Part shown: positions 1 to 8,370 of the stretch, in pieces
Layout: every line of letters begins with the position of its first letter
Numbering within the stretch: position 1 is the stretch's first letter
Assembly: GCF_000949425.1 (NCBI RefSeq)
Contig: NZ_CP010976.1
Location: 1,178,001 to 1,242,000 of the forward strand
DNA from: Paenibacillus sp. IHBB 10380
GTDB lineage: Bacteria > Bacillota > Bacilli > Paenibacillales > Paenibacillaceae
DNA length: 64,000 nucleotides
Reading direction: 5' to 3'
The notes under the pieces: model-generated
Database searches by the model: none
Told to the model about the DNA's origin: nothing
What the model saw: only the letters and a program-made list of their open reading frames with translations
Made by a program: the position numbers and the translations under genes

Positions 1-99
1 AAGTTAAGCTGAAATACAATTGACTTCTAGTGGATTTGTTGTTCATTGTTATAAGCTCCTTTGATAAAATAAAACAAAATATAGAACAGGTAGGGCAAG

Positions 100-702
100 A
101 TGAGAAAAATCAAATTCAAAATTCCGAAAATTAAGATCAAACAGGTTACTGCAGACCAGTTAACGGAGCGGTTGCTCCTGCTCAATTTATATATTACTCA
201 GGGCCTTACATTGTTTATCGGTCTAATTTGGTTATTATTTCAGAAGAGAAACCCTTTCGAACTATTTTCTTTACCTAAAAATGAAAGTTTTGTGGCATGG
301 GGGCTTGGTTTGGCAGCTATAATGCTTGCTGTTGATTTCTTGGTGTCTAGAATTATGCCTGAGGAAAGCATGGATGATGGGGGGATAAACCAGCTATTAT
401 TTGGGAATCGACCCATCTGGCATATCATTTGTATTGCAGCCATAGTTGCCGTATGTGAGGAGTTGTTATTTAGAGGGGCTATTCAATATGCTATTGGTCC
501 TTATTGGACTAGTATTATATTCGCAGTCATTCATATTCGTTATTTGAAGCATTGGATTCCTACAGGATGGGTTTTTCTTAGCAGCTACGGTTTGGGTTAT
601 ATTTATATACAATCTGGAACGTTGCTTGCTCCGATTGTGTGTCATTTCGTTATTGATTGTATATCTGGATTTGTGATTCGTTTTCGGAGGGAAGCATCAT
701 GA
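100..702 (+). CDS. CPBP (CAAX-like) intramembrane metalloprotease, YpbD-type
   Basis: A 200-residue membrane protein with several hydrophobic segments. The family signature is present: EELLFRG at residues 120-126 (the EExxxR motif), FAVIH ending at His145, and HFVID with His182 and Asp186. These supply the metal-binding and catalytic positions of the CPBP/Abi family, which cleaves membrane substrates or matures peptides. The start follows an AGGTAGGG site. The stop overlaps the next start as ATGA, so the two are translationally coupled. Position before a short one-TM protein and a phosphoesterase matches B. subtilis ypbD-ypbE-ypbG. The substrate is unknown. Confidence 0.85.
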   Translation: MRKIKFKIPKIKIKQVTADQLTERLLLLNLYITQGLTLFIGLIWLLFQKRNPFELFSLPKNESFVAWGLGLAAIMLAVDFLVSRIMPEESMDDGGINQLLFGNRPIWHIICIAAIVAVCEELLFRGAIQYAIGPYWTSIIFAVIHIRYLKHWIPTGWVFLSSYGLGYIYIQSGTLLAPIVCHFVIDCISGFVIRFRREAS

Positions 703-1016
703 GTAATCAACTAAGTAGGGTAGAGACCCAAAAGAAACGACTTAAAGAAGAAAAAAGCAAGCCATTGCTTCAAAGGGTTACAGGGAAAGTTGTTGGTCAG
801 GTAGGTATGAAAATTGCGATTCCATCTGTTGATGCAGAGCAGAGAGATGAACAAGATCCTGTTCCTGCAAGAACCGATACATATTCATCCCAACGTATAA
901 AACTTAGTAAAATATTTTTGAATACACTGATTGTTTTATTCTTCTTGCTTACGATGGGATTAGTATGGTGGGGAGTAGAGGGCGCACCTCCTTTAAATGA
1001 AATATGGGGATTATAG
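699..1016 (+). CDS. Small single-pass membrane protein (YpbE position)
   Basis: A 105-residue protein. The ATG at 699 overlaps the stop of the protease gene and follows TCGGAGGGAAGC, a good ribosome site. The N-terminal 70 residues are charged and hydrophilic, followed by one hydrophobic helix (about residues 72-93). The start, with SRVE and many Lys residues, resembles B. subtilis YpbE, but the LysM domain of that protein is absent, so this is either a short orthologue or an unrelated protein in the same place. Function unknown. It overlaps the next gene by 13 bases. Confidence 0.7.
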   Translation: MSNQLSRVETQKKRLKEEKSKPLLQRVTGKVVGQVGMKIAIPSVDAEQRDEQDPVPARTDTYSSQRIKLSKIFLNTLIVLFFLLTMGLVWWGVEGAPPLNEIWGL

Positions 1017-1843
1017 ATTGGGTGTGGATTCTAGGTATTGTGATTGTATTCGGTGTGGGACTGCTTATTAGTTGGATGTTGTATGAGGCCATGCGTCATG
1101 CTATTGTTCCTATAGATGTTGAATTGGATAGACTGCCGGTAGCATTTGAGGGTTGCACCATTCTTCTGATAACGGATATCCACCGTAGAACTTTACCACG
1201 GGATTTATTGCTCTCTATGCAGGGAACTGTGAATTGGGTGTTCTTGGGTGGAGATATTATGGAAAAGAATGTGCCTCTATCTAAGGTGGAGCGTAATATC
1301 CAGTCTGTAAAAGGTGTCGCACCTGTGTATGCAGTGTATGGTAACCATGATCATCACGCAGGTGTGGCTGGATTGGGTGCTTTATTGCAACGCTATAACG
1401 TGAACTTGTTACAGAATGATAATAGTCCATTAGAACATAATGGAGAGCAAGTGTGGCTAACAGGAATGGATTACCCACATGTGTATCAACACGCTTATCC
1501 AGCACTTCCCGAACTCCCAGAGGATGAGATGAATAGATGTAGAATCGTACTTGTTCATGATCCTGCTTGGGTTACACGTTACGCCATTCTCCCCGCAGAT
1601 TTGATATTGTCGGGTCATACGCACGGTGGACAGATTCGTTTCCCCTTTATAGGAGCACCACAATTGAATGCTTTTTATAAACAACATGCGCACGGCTTAT
1701 TCAAATGGAATCAACCGCATGCGTTAGTGAAGACTGCTCAGATGCTGGTTAGTCGGGGATTTGGATATAGACATATTCCACTTCGGTTTCGGTGTTCTTC
1801 TGAAATGAATCTGATTACTTTACACAAGAAGTCTTCCGTATGA
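1004..1843 (+). CDS. Membrane-anchored metallophosphoesterase (YpbG/YkuE type)
   Basis: A 279-residue calcineurin-like phosphoesterase with an N-terminal membrane segment (about residues 6-27). Metal-binding motifs are visible in order: TDIH at 57-60, GGD at 82-84, GNHDHH at 113-118, a His at 185 in VHD, and SGHTHGGQ at 203-210. These define a two-metal phosphohydrolase. Relatives act on UDP-diacylglucosamine or other phosphodiesters, but the substrate cannot be read here. It is the third gene of a tightly packed set and matches the place of ypbG in B. subtilis. It ends at a terminator shared with the convergent deacetylase gene. Confidence 0.88.
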   Translation: MGIIDWVWILGIVIVFGVGLLISWMLYEAMRHAIVPIDVELDRLPVAFEGCTILLITDIHRRTLPRDLLLSMQGTVNWVFLGGDIMEKNVPLSKVERNIQSVKGVAPVYAVYGNHDHHAGVAGLGALLQRYNVNLLQNDNSPLEHNGEQVWLTGMDYPHVYQHAYPALPELPEDEMNRCRIVLVHDPAWVTRYAILPADLILSGHTHGGQIRFPFIGAPQLNAFYKQHAHGLFKWNQPHALVKTAQMLVSRGFGYRHIPLRFRCSSEMNLITLHKKSSV

Positions 1844-1850
1844 AAGACTT

Positions 1851-1900
1851 AAAGAGGTTGTCCCTATGTTCTTGTGAGAACATGAAGGAACAACCTCTTT
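1851..1900. terminator. Bidirectional terminator between convergent genes
   Basis: A long inverted repeat with AAAGAGGTTGT on the left and ACAACCTCTTT on the right, plus an inner ATGTTCT/AGAACAT pair. A and T runs on both sides let it work for the phosphoesterase (plus) and the deacetylase (minus). Confidence 0.75.
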
Positions 1901-1924
1901 AAGTTGCTAAGATTGAAGTTATAT

Positions 1925-2800
1925 TTAGCGCATTTTTAGCTCAATGCTACGTGGATCAACAAAGGAATATCCCTTAGCCTCTAATTTGGTGAGTAGAGCG
2001 TCTAAACTTTCAACGGTCCAAGGTAACTCATGCATCAGAATGTTACTTCCAGAATGTAGTTGATCCATGACGTTGTTCATGATTTGGTCTGTTTTATTCT
2101 TGTCTTTAGATTTCATTTCCCAATCCAATGAACCATTTGACCATGTCATGTATAGGAGTCCATTCTCTTTTGCAACTTTCTTCCCTACATCACCACCAGC
2201 ACCATGAGGTGGGCGAAAGAACACTGGCGTTTCACCGACGGTATCTTTGACAATTTTCTGAACATCTTCAATTTGTTTCTTTACTTTTGTCTCCGATTCT
2301 TTCCTCAATTCAATATGATCCCAGCTATGGTTACCAATAATCTGTTCTCGCTCATGAATGAGCTTCAGGAGATCCGGGTTTTCTTTAACGCGATAGCCGT
2401 TAACAAAGAAAATGGCTTTCGCTGAATGTTTCTCTAACGTATCAATGAGGTCATTAATCATGGTTTCTTCCTTAGGGCCGTCGTCAAAAGTAAGCAGTAC
2501 AACCTTTTTTGGAGAGCTTTCATCGTTAGGCACAATATCGTAATTACTATTCATATGGTACTTCAAGGGAACTTCTACTTCCGCTTCAGGCGCAGCTTCT
2601 TGATCTTCTGCTTTTTCGTTTACTTCTGGTGAAGGTTCCTTGTCTTCTTCCATTGTAGATGAAGGTATAGGTTCTGGCTGTTGTACCTCGCCTGTGGGGG
2701 CAACTATAGGTTCTGGTTGCGAACTTTGAGCATCTTGATTGTTGCAGGCACTAAGCACCAGACTAATGGCTAGGAATAGTGCCGCTGTATGTTTTGTCAT
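1925..2800 (-). CDS. Polysaccharide deacetylase lipoprotein (NodB domain)
   Basis: A 291-residue exported lipoprotein. The signal peptide ends in LSAC with the lipidation Cys at residue 19. A Pro/Glu-rich linker (about 20-78) precedes a NodB homology domain: FDDGP at 105-109 (the general-base and metal Asp), HSWDH at 158-162 (metal His residues), RPPHG at 196-200, and a C-terminal His in LMHEL near 257. The family removes acetyl groups from peptidoglycan or related glycans outside the membrane. Transcribed against its neighbours. The exact substrate is not evident. Confidence 0.87.
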   Translation of the reverse strand: MTKHTAALFLAISLVLSACNNQDAQSSQPEPIVAPTGEVQQPEPIPSSTMEEDKEPSPEVNEKAEDQEAAPEAEVEVPLKYHMNSNYDIVPNDESSPKKVVLLTFDDGPKEETMINDLIDTLEKHSAKAIFFVNGYRVKENPDLLKLIHEREQIIGNHSWDHIELRKESETKVKKQIEDVQKIVKDTVGETPVFFRPPHGAGGDVGKKVAKENGLLYMTWSNGSLDWEMKSKDKNKTDQIMNNVMDQLHSGSNILMHELPWTVESLDALLTKLEAKGYSFVDPRSIELKMR

Positions 2801-2892
2801 GATTCCATCTCACTTTCCTGTATTTAGCCGTATGAGCTTTGTAAATTGTGCAAATACTAGCCATGATTCTATCACATAAGGAGGTAGTAAAT

Positions 2893-3231
2893 GTGAACAC
2901 TTCGTCATTTATAACGGGTATCTTGATAGGTGCAGCAGCTACGAGTATGATTTCTAAAAACAAAGGTAATGGATCTGTAAGCCAAATGGCTGACAAAGCA
3001 AGAGATAAAGTGATGGACTTCGCAACTATGGGTATGATCAATGGCAGTGAGCATGATAGTGTATCTGGCCATAATGCGGTTCAAGGTTCGAGCTCATCTT
3101 CCATGTCACCGACCTATTCAAAAGAATCTAATATGAGTATGGTGAAGGATTTCATTCGTAGTAATCCAGATGTCAAATTAGAAGTTGACATGATTCTAAA
3201 AGAAACAAATACGGTCATTCCAGGGTTATAA
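2893..3231 (+). CDS. Small YtxH-like protein of unknown function
   Basis: A 112-residue protein. GTG at 2893 is chosen because AAGGAGG lies at 2878-2884, eight bases upstream; the overlapping ATG at 2891 runs straight into TGA. The N-terminus has a Gly/Ala-rich hydrophobic segment (about residues 6-18, FITGILIGAAAT) followed by basic residues, as in YtxH-type proteins. The middle is Ser-rich and low-complexity; the C-terminal 30 residues look like a small folded helix. Divergent from the deacetylase gene and followed by its own terminator. Function unknown. Confidence 0.65.
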   Translation: MNTSSFITGILIGAAATSMISKNKGNGSVSQMADKARDKVMDFATMGMINGSEHDSVSGHNAVQGSSSSSMSPTYSKESNMSMVKDFIRSNPDVKLEVDMILKETNTVIPGL

Positions 3232-3249
3232 ACTTAAATCAACTATGTA

Positions 3250-3297
3250 GAATCATTTCCGGGCATTTATTGCCTGTGACAAATGATTCTTTTTTTG
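3250..3297 (+). terminator. Rho-independent terminator
   Basis: Stem GAATCATTT (3250-3258) pairs with AAATGATTC (3281-3289) and is followed by a run of T. It ends the small YtxH-like gene. Confidence 0.8.
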
Positions 3298-3422
3298 TCT
3301 TTTTTATTTCGTGCATTTGTGGATATAAAATGATACGATACCTACATAGAACCATTTTCAGCACACATTAAATGAGACATCATAACTTGTTATATCTCAT
3401 TGTTACAGAGGAGGATCCTGTC

Positions 3423-4037
3423 ATGAAAATAGAACGTTTAAGTCCAGATAAGATACGGATTTTCCTCACGTTTGACGACCTGAGTGAGCGGGGTATCCAA
3501 AAAGAAGATATGTGGCAAGAAATACCGAAGGTGCATGACCTATTTACTGACATGATGGATCAAGCCTATAATGAAGTCGGTTTTGATGCTACAGGGCCTT
3601 TGGCTGTAGAAATTTTTGCATTGCCCGCTCAAGGGATGGTTGTTATAGTGACCCGGGGGAAATACGATCATCATTTATACAGCAGTCTCGGTGAAGATGA
3701 AATGCCAGAAGAAATATATGAAATGGAAGTTACACTGGAACAAAGTGATACTATTGTGTACGCTTTTAGTGATTTCGAAATATTAATCGAAGCTGCACAT
3801 GTACTTCAAGGAAATATTACTGAAGCGGGTAAACTGTATAGCTATAATAATAAGTGGGTTCTATATTTTGAGCCAGCAGATCTAGAGGATGATAAACATC
3901 CAGGACTGATTGCAGTACTTGCTGAATTTGGAGAGGCTACTTCCACTACTGAAGCGGTTCTTGAAGAATACGGTAAAGTGATTATGGCCCAAGATGCAAT
4001 CAAGGTCATTTGTGAGCATTTTGCACGCCAGCAATAA
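3423..4037 (+). CDS. mecA: MecA/MecB-family adaptor protein for ClpC
   Basis: A 204-residue acidic protein. The ATG at 3423 follows AGAGGAGGATC and gives the family N-terminus MKIERLSPDKIRIF. In B. subtilis, the N-terminal domain of MecA binds substrates (ComK, unfolded proteins) and the C-terminal domain docks on ClpC to promote ClpCP degradation. Here the N-terminal domain covers about 1-80 and the C-terminal domain, ending ICEHFARQ, about 110-204. The place before prsW matches that of B. subtilis ypbH (mecB), so this may be the MecB-type paralogue. The symbol is the family name. Confidence 0.88.
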   Translation: MKIERLSPDKIRIFLTFDDLSERGIQKEDMWQEIPKVHDLFTDMMDQAYNEVGFDATGPLAVEIFALPAQGMVVIVTRGKYDHHLYSSLGEDEMPEEIYEMEVTLEQSDTIVYAFSDFEILIEAAHVLQGNITEAGKLYSYNNKWVLYFEPADLEDDKHPGLIAVLAEFGEATSTTEAVLEEYGKVIMAQDAIKVICEHFARQQ

Positions 4038-4075
4038 GAGGTTGATTGTTAATACACAGAAGGTGGGAAGTAACG

Positions 4076-4777
4076 GTGCTATTGTTTTCGATTATTGCGT
4101 CATCAGTGGCTCCGAGCCTTGCCCTACTGACCTATTTCTATCTAAAGGATAAATATGATCATGAACCACTTCACATGGTACTTAGAGTGTTCCTGCTTGG
4201 ACTGCTGATCGTTTTTCCAGTGATGATCTTACAAAGAGGCCTTACACTGGGTCTTGGAGAGAATCCTTTCATTGATTCCTTCTTTATCTCATCTGGTGTA
4301 GAGGAATTTCTGAAATGGTTTGTGTTATATCACATCATTTATAACCATACAGAATTTGATGAACCGTATGATGGTATTCTTTATGCTGTTGCCATTTCGT
4401 TGGGCTTCGCAACGGTGGAGAACGTACTCTATGCTTGGTATAGTCATGCATCGCTGGGAACCATGTTTATTCGGGCGTTACTTCCTGTATCTGGGCATGC
4501 TTTGTTTGGAGTGATGATGGGATATTATATTGGTCGAGCCCGGTTTGCAGAGGGCAAAGTGGTCAAGAAGTACCTCATATACTCATTCGTCTTTTCTTGG
4601 TTTGTTCATGGAATATACGACCTTATCCTTTCAGCTATGGCGCATTACTGGATTTGGTTCATTATCCCATTGATGGTGAGCTTATGGTATGGTGGAATGG
4701 GCAAGGTGAGAAGAGCGAATAGTCGTTCTCCTTTTCGTTTTTTAAAGAGAGAAGAAGAGGTTAATATATACAAATAA
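4076..4777 (+). CDS. prsW: PrsW-family intramembrane protease
   Basis: A 233-residue multi-pass membrane protein. GTG at 4076 is preferred over an upstream TTG because AAGGTGGG lies about eight bases before it. Family motifs: the Glu pair in VEEFLKW (residues 76-77), FATVENVLY, the His in PVSGHALFG, and FVHGIYD near the C-terminus. PrsW in B. subtilis cuts the anti-sigma factor RsiW to release sigma-W. An ECF-type sigma and a zinc-binding anti-sigma pair lie at 50.1-51.3 kb, but no link between them can be shown. Close behind mecA, probably co-transcribed. Confidence 0.88.
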   Translation: MLLFSIIASSVAPSLALLTYFYLKDKYDHEPLHMVLRVFLLGLLIVFPVMILQRGLTLGLGENPFIDSFFISSGVEEFLKWFVLYHIIYNHTEFDEPYDGILYAVAISLGFATVENVLYAWYSHASLGTMFIRALLPVSGHALFGVMMGYYIGRARFAEGKVVKKYLIYSFVFSWFVHGIYDLILSAMAHYWIWFIIPLMVSLWYGGMGKVRRANSRSPFRFLKREEEVNIYK

Positions 4778-4846
4778 TGGACAGACTTTATCTGATGAAG
4801 TGATAACTTTTACAGTTATTACCTAAGGCTGGAGGTGTCTTTTTCT

Positions 4847-4996
4847 TTGCGTGTTAAAGTGAGGATTGTTTGTGGGCAATGCGGAGAACGCTTTGTCCTA
4901 GCTGGCAAAAAGGAACAAGGTATAATAGAGACAGGCTTTAAGCAGTGTATATGTGATAACCAGCAGCATTTTGAAATCGAAGAGTATCCTTCCTAG
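4847..4996 (+). CDS. Four-Cys mini-protein in the place of sleB
   Basis: A 49-residue reading frame from TTG at 4847, nine bases behind GGAGGTG (4831-4837), to TAG at 4994. The product has CGQC near residues 9-12 and CIC near 34-36, a spacing suited to a small zinc ribbon, and is otherwise charged. I recognise no family. It sits between prsW and ypeB, where B. subtilis has sleB. A good ribosome site and paired Cys motifs argue that it is real; the small size and non-ATG start argue for caution. Confidence 0.5.
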   Translation: MRVKVRIVCGQCGERFVLAGKKEQGIIETGFKQCICDNQQHFEIEEYPS

Positions 4997-5014
4997 GATG
5001 AAAGATGCTCAAAA

Positions 5015-5055
5015 GAAATTTGCAAAATGAAGCAAGTAACTTTTTTGCAAATTTC
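5015..5055. other. Inverted repeat upstream of ypeB
   Basis: GAAATTTGCAAAA at 5015-5027 pairs with TTTTTTGCAAATTTC at 5041-5055. There is no clear T run after the right arm on the plus strand, so it may be a weak terminator for the mini-protein gene or a regulatory hairpin before ypeB. Confidence 0.45.
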
Positions 5056-5121
5056 TCGCATAAGACTTCCTACTTCTTGTCACACTACTGATAGTGATTA
5101 GAAGAAGGGAGTTTTTTAGTT

Positions 5122-6471
5122 ATGTATAAGCGTTTGAGTGCTGTATTGTTTCCTGTGATGACGATATTTCTCATTGGTGCGCTCGTCTGGGGGTATCAGG
5201 AGAATCAAGAGAAGAACGCTGTATTGATAAAAGCGGAAAACCAATATCAACGTGCGTTTCATGATTTGTCTTTTCACATGGATCGGTTGCATAATGAACT
5301 AGGGAACACATTGGCTGTTAACTCAACCTCCCGTTCGATGCACCGTAAGGGCTTGGTTAATGTATGGCGTCTAACGAGTGAAGCACAGAATGAGATTAAT
5401 CAATTGCCAATTGCGATGCTTCCTTTTAACAAAACAGAAGAGCTTTTGTCCAAAATTTCGAAGTTCTCTTATCAGACTTCTGTAAGAGACTTGGACAAAG
5501 AGCCTCTCAGTGAGCAGGAATTCAAAAACCTGAAGGTGTTGTATAAAGATTCAGCAGAAATCACCAAAGACCTAGAAGAGGTACAGAATAAAGTCATTAC
5601 AAATCGTCTGCGTTGGATGGACGTTGAGAGTGCTATGGCAACCGAAGATAAAATGTTGGATAACAGCATTATAGATGGCTTCAAAACGGTTGATAAAAAG
5701 GTAGGAGATTATCCAGAGCTTGATTGGGGACCGTCTATGACTACGCTTGAGGATAAACGTGCAGTGAAGAAGTTAGGAGGCGTTCCAGTTACCAAAGAAG
5801 ATGTTAAGCGTAAAGCAATTAAATTTGCAAATATGGGCGAAAATCCTGAGGTCCAGATTACAGAGAACGGTCAAGGTACGGAGTGGGCTTCCTTCACAGC
5901 AAAAGTTACGAACCCTAAGAAAGGAAATGTTCCATTAACCATGGACTTTACTCAAAAGGGAGGCTTATTGATTTCCTACACAGATAACCGCAAAGTAGGC
6001 AATAAGGCAGTAACGATGGACCAATCCGTAGAAAAGGCTGATAAATTTCTGGATAAAAAGGGATATCCTAATATGACGGCTGTTATGTCAGATGACTATG
6101 GGAATATGGGGAACTTCACTTATGTTCGCAAGCAGGATGATGTGCTCATTTATCCTGAGAAAATGGCGGTTCGCGTCGGACTTGATGACGGTGAGGTCAT
6201 CGGATTCCAAGCAAGTGATTTTATATATGAACATGAGGACAACCGTGTCATTCCAAAGGCAAAGTTAACAGTAGAACAGAGTCGAAAAATGTTGAATCCT
6301 GAGTTTAAAGAAAAGTACAATCGTAAGGCTCTGATTAAAGATGATATGACAAATGAAGTTCTATGTTATGAATTCGGTGGCACAATTAATGGGGCTCAAT
6401 ACCGAATTTATATCAATACTGAGGACGGTTCTGAAGAAAGTGTAGAGGAAATGAGAACAAAGATGAAATAA
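5122..6471 (+). CDS. ypeB: Spore germination protein YpeB
   Basis: A 449-residue protein of the usual YpeB length. It starts with a membrane anchor (about residues 7-24) that keeps it at the spore inner membrane surface, then a long helical region, then repeated PepSY-like domains in the C-terminal half. In B. subtilis YpeB stabilises the cortex-lytic enzyme SleB and is cleaved during germination. The start follows AGAAGAAGGGAG. Unlike in B. subtilis, sleB is not directly upstream. The following ypfA, ypfB and cmk keep the ancestral order. Confidence 0.9.
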   Translation: MYKRLSAVLFPVMTIFLIGALVWGYQENQEKNAVLIKAENQYQRAFHDLSFHMDRLHNELGNTLAVNSTSRSMHRKGLVNVWRLTSEAQNEINQLPIAMLPFNKTEELLSKISKFSYQTSVRDLDKEPLSEQEFKNLKVLYKDSAEITKDLEEVQNKVITNRLRWMDVESAMATEDKMLDNSIIDGFKTVDKKVGDYPELDWGPSMTTLEDKRAVKKLGGVPVTKEDVKRKAIKFANMGENPEVQITENGQGTEWASFTAKVTNPKKGNVPLTMDFTQKGGLLISYTDNRKVGNKAVTMDQSVEKADKFLDKKGYPNMTAVMSDDYGNMGNFTYVRKQDDVLIYPEKMAVRVGLDDGEVIGFQASDFIYEHEDNRVIPKAKLTVEQSRKMLNPEFKEKYNRKALIKDDMTNEVLCYEFGGTINGAQYRIYINTEDGSEESVEEMRTKMK

Positions 6472-6477
6472 TATGTG

Positions 6478-6520
6478 AAAAAAGAAGTCTTCTGAGATCT
6501 TTATAGAAGACTTCTTTTTT
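6478..6520. terminator. Terminator after ypeB
   Basis: Near-perfect palindrome AAAAAAGAAGTCTTCT (6478-6493) with AGAAGACTTCTTTTTT (6505-6520). A and T runs at both ends allow bidirectional action. Confidence 0.85.
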
Positions 6521-6530
6521 GTGTAAAAGC

Positions 6531-6559
6531 TCTTACAGCAATCAGATACATGTTATAAT
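6531..6559 (+). promoter_or_regulatory. Sigma-A promoter with extended -10, upstream of the PilZ gene
   Basis: TCTTAC at 6531-6536, a 17-base spacer, then TATAAT at 6554-6559 with TG at 6551-6552. The predicted start near 6566 leaves the ATG at 6581 almost without a leader, which favours the TTG at 6599 as the real start of the gene. Confidence 0.6.
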
Positions 6560-6598
6560 TATTGTCGAATCATAAATAACATGTGGTGGTGGACAGAT

Positions 6599-7252
6599 TT
6601 GTTACCCAAAATTAATGATCTGTTGTTTATCAGAGTAGACTCGGCTGATGAGAAGGAATATCTAAAGGAATACAAATCGAGAATTTCTGAAATGGACGAT
6701 CATTCCGTTCTGATTGAAATACCTATGCAGGAAAGCAATGGACATCTAAAGAAGCTTTTCTTGGGAGATGAGCTTTCTATTTTTTTTATGAGCGAAGGCG
6801 GAGTTAAAAATTATTTCAATACATATGTAATTGGTTTCAAAGAAGATGTTATCCGAATGGTAAGACTTCAGATGCCAGCGTTAGATACCATTTCGCAAGT
6901 TCAACGTCGTACCTTTTTACGGGTCGCAGCTGAATTGGAGATATCTGTTACAACAGAGGACATGACCCGATTTGTAACTCGGACAATCGATGTCAGTGGT
7001 GGAGGTCTTTCTTTCGTATGTGATACTCGTTATGAGCTTGTAGAACAAAGTATTCTCTCTTGTTGGGTCCTAGTTACTTATAAGAACGGTTCCTTGGAAC
7101 ATGTTCCTTTCAAGGCAGAGATCGTACGTATAAAGGAAAATGAAGGAAATCGAAAAATAGTGATGTTGAAATTTGCCGAAATATCCGATTATGAATGTCA
7201 AAAATTAATCCGATATTGCTTCGAAAGACAATTTGATTTCCGCAATCGATAA
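6599..7252 (+). CDS. PilZ-domain c-di-GMP-binding protein (YpfA/YcgR type)
   Basis: A 217-residue two-domain protein. TTG at 6599 is chosen because GGTGGTGGA lies just before it and the ATG at 6581 has no ribosome site. Residues 1-95 form the YcgR-like N-terminal domain. The PilZ domain follows, with QRRTFLR (Arg103, Arg104 and Arg108) and the DVSGGG motif (Asp131, Ser133, Gly136) that bind cyclic di-GMP. In B. subtilis the orthologue acts as a flagellar brake (DgrA). It has the ypeB-ypfA-ypfB-cmk context. Confidence 0.82.
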   Translation: MLPKINDLLFIRVDSADEKEYLKEYKSRISEMDDHSVLIEIPMQESNGHLKKLFLGDELSIFFMSEGGVKNYFNTYVIGFKEDVIRMVRLQMPALDTISQVQRRTFLRVAAELEISVTTEDMTRFVTRTIDVSGGGLSFVCDTRYELVEQSILSCWVLVTYKNGSLEHVPFKAEIVRIKENEGNRKIVMLKFAEISDYECQKLIRYCFERQFDFRNR

Positions 7253-7325
7253 TTTCGGACGGTATAAACGAATAACGTTGGAAACGTCTGGATAAACTAA
7301 CGTAAAAAATTCGGGAGTTTATGAA

Positions 7326-7559
7326 ATGGATAAGGATAAAAATCAAATTTTCTCTAACATGAAAATGTTTGAACGATGTTATGATCAGGGTGGAAGAATC
7401 GTTAGAAAGCTACTGTTCATACTGCTAGTTGCCTTAGTTGTATTTCAAGTTTTCCTTCATATTCCGAGTTTACGGGAGGTTGTTTCATCTGTCTATAGAT
7501 TGGACGGCGTGCTCGTGAAGGAGAATAATGTCAAGGATTGGTATGAGAAATTGGACTGA
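7326..7559 (+). CDS. Small single-pass membrane protein (YpfB position)
   Basis: A 77-residue protein with a positively charged start and one membrane helix at about residues 28-47, then a short extracytoplasmic tail. The start follows TCGGGAGTTTATGAA. It occupies the place of B. subtilis ypfB (DUF5359) between ypfA and cmk. Function unknown. Confidence 0.65.
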   Translation: MDKDKNQIFSNMKMFERCYDQGGRIVRKLLFILLVALVVFQVFLHIPSLREVVSSVYRLDGVLVKENNVKDWYEKLD

Positions 7560-7565
7560 TCTCTT

Positions 7566-7594
7566 TTGCATCGTCATCTTATGTGTGGTATAAT
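7566..7594 (+). promoter_or_regulatory. Sigma-A promoter of cmk
   Basis: TTGCAT at 7566-7571, a 17-base spacer, and TATAAT at 7589-7594 with an extended TG at 7586-7587. The predicted start near 7601 is only a few bases before a hairpin with a T run. Confidence 0.65.
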
Positions 7595-7603
7595 TTTTAC
7601 GTC

Positions 7604-7627
7604 GCAGGCAATGCCTGCTTTTTTCTT
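7604..7627 (+). terminator. Hairpin with T run in the cmk leader
   Basis: GCAGGC (7604-7609), loop AAT, GCCTGC (7613-7618), then TTTTTTCTT. It has the form of an intrinsic terminator but lies immediately after the predicted cmk transcription start, so it is either the end of ypfB transcripts or an attenuator. An almost identical hairpin ends mtrB at 23.87 kb. Confidence 0.6.
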
Positions 7628-7656
7628 GAGGTTAATGTCATAGGAGGAATGCCCCA

Positions 7657-8370
7657 TTGGTTAGGTCTGACGCAACGAATGAACAACACAGAATTAATAT
7701 AGCAATTGATGGTCCTGCCGGGGCAGGCAAAAGTTCAGTAGCCCGTTTAGTGGCTGAGCAACTTTCGTACATTTATGTGGACACAGGTTCGATGTATCGC
7801 GCTGTATCATGGTACATGCTGAAGCAAGGAATTGAACCAGAAATGGTTGATGAAGTGCTTCATCATACCCTGAATATGGAGATTGAACTGATACCCGGAG
7901 TTGATGGACAGAAAGTGCTTGTGGACGGAGAAGATGTTACATATTATATCCGTACTAACCAAGTGAATGGAATAGTATCTCGATATGCGCAAATCGAGGG
8001 GCTGCGTAACCATATGGTTCATTTACAGCGGCAAATGGCTTTGCGCAAAGGCGTCGTAATGGATGGGCGCGATATCGGTACTACTGTGCTTCCCGAGGCT
8101 GAAGTAAAGATTTATATGACAGCTACTGTGAAGGAACGAGCGCTCCGCCGATTCAAGGAACTGAGTGAAGCTGAACAGACAACATTGGAACAGCTTGAGA
8201 GCGATATTGCAAAACGAGATTCACTGGATGAACAGAGAGAAATCTCTCCACTTCGGTGTGCTGATGACGCAATTGTGCTGGATACCACACATATGGATAT
8301 CAATCAAGTTGTAGATACGATTGTTTCTTATTGCAGAAGAACTCAGAGGGATGGAGAGAGCGTAGAATGA
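7657..8370 (+). CDS. cmk: Cytidylate kinase
   Basis: A 237-residue cytosolic kinase that phosphorylates CMP and dCMP with ATP. TTG at 7657 lies nine bases behind AGGAGG. The P-loop GPAGAGKS is at residues 19-26, the DTGSMYR substrate motif follows near 41-47, and DGRDIGT lies in the middle. The CMP-binding insert of about 40 residues is present, as in long-type bacterial Cmk. The stop overlaps the plsC start as ATGA. The cmk-plsC-S1 order is widespread in Firmicutes. Confidence 0.95.
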   Translation: MVRSDATNEQHRINIAIDGPAGAGKSSVARLVAEQLSYIYVDTGSMYRAVSWYMLKQGIEPEMVDEVLHHTLNMEIELIPGVDGQKVLVDGEDVTYYIRTNQVNGIVSRYAQIEGLRNHMVHLQRQMALRKGVVMDGRDIGTTVLPEAEVKIYMTATVKERALRRFKELSEAEQTTLEQLESDIAKRDSLDEQREISPLRCADDAIVLDTTHMDINQVVDTIVSYCRRTQRDGESVE

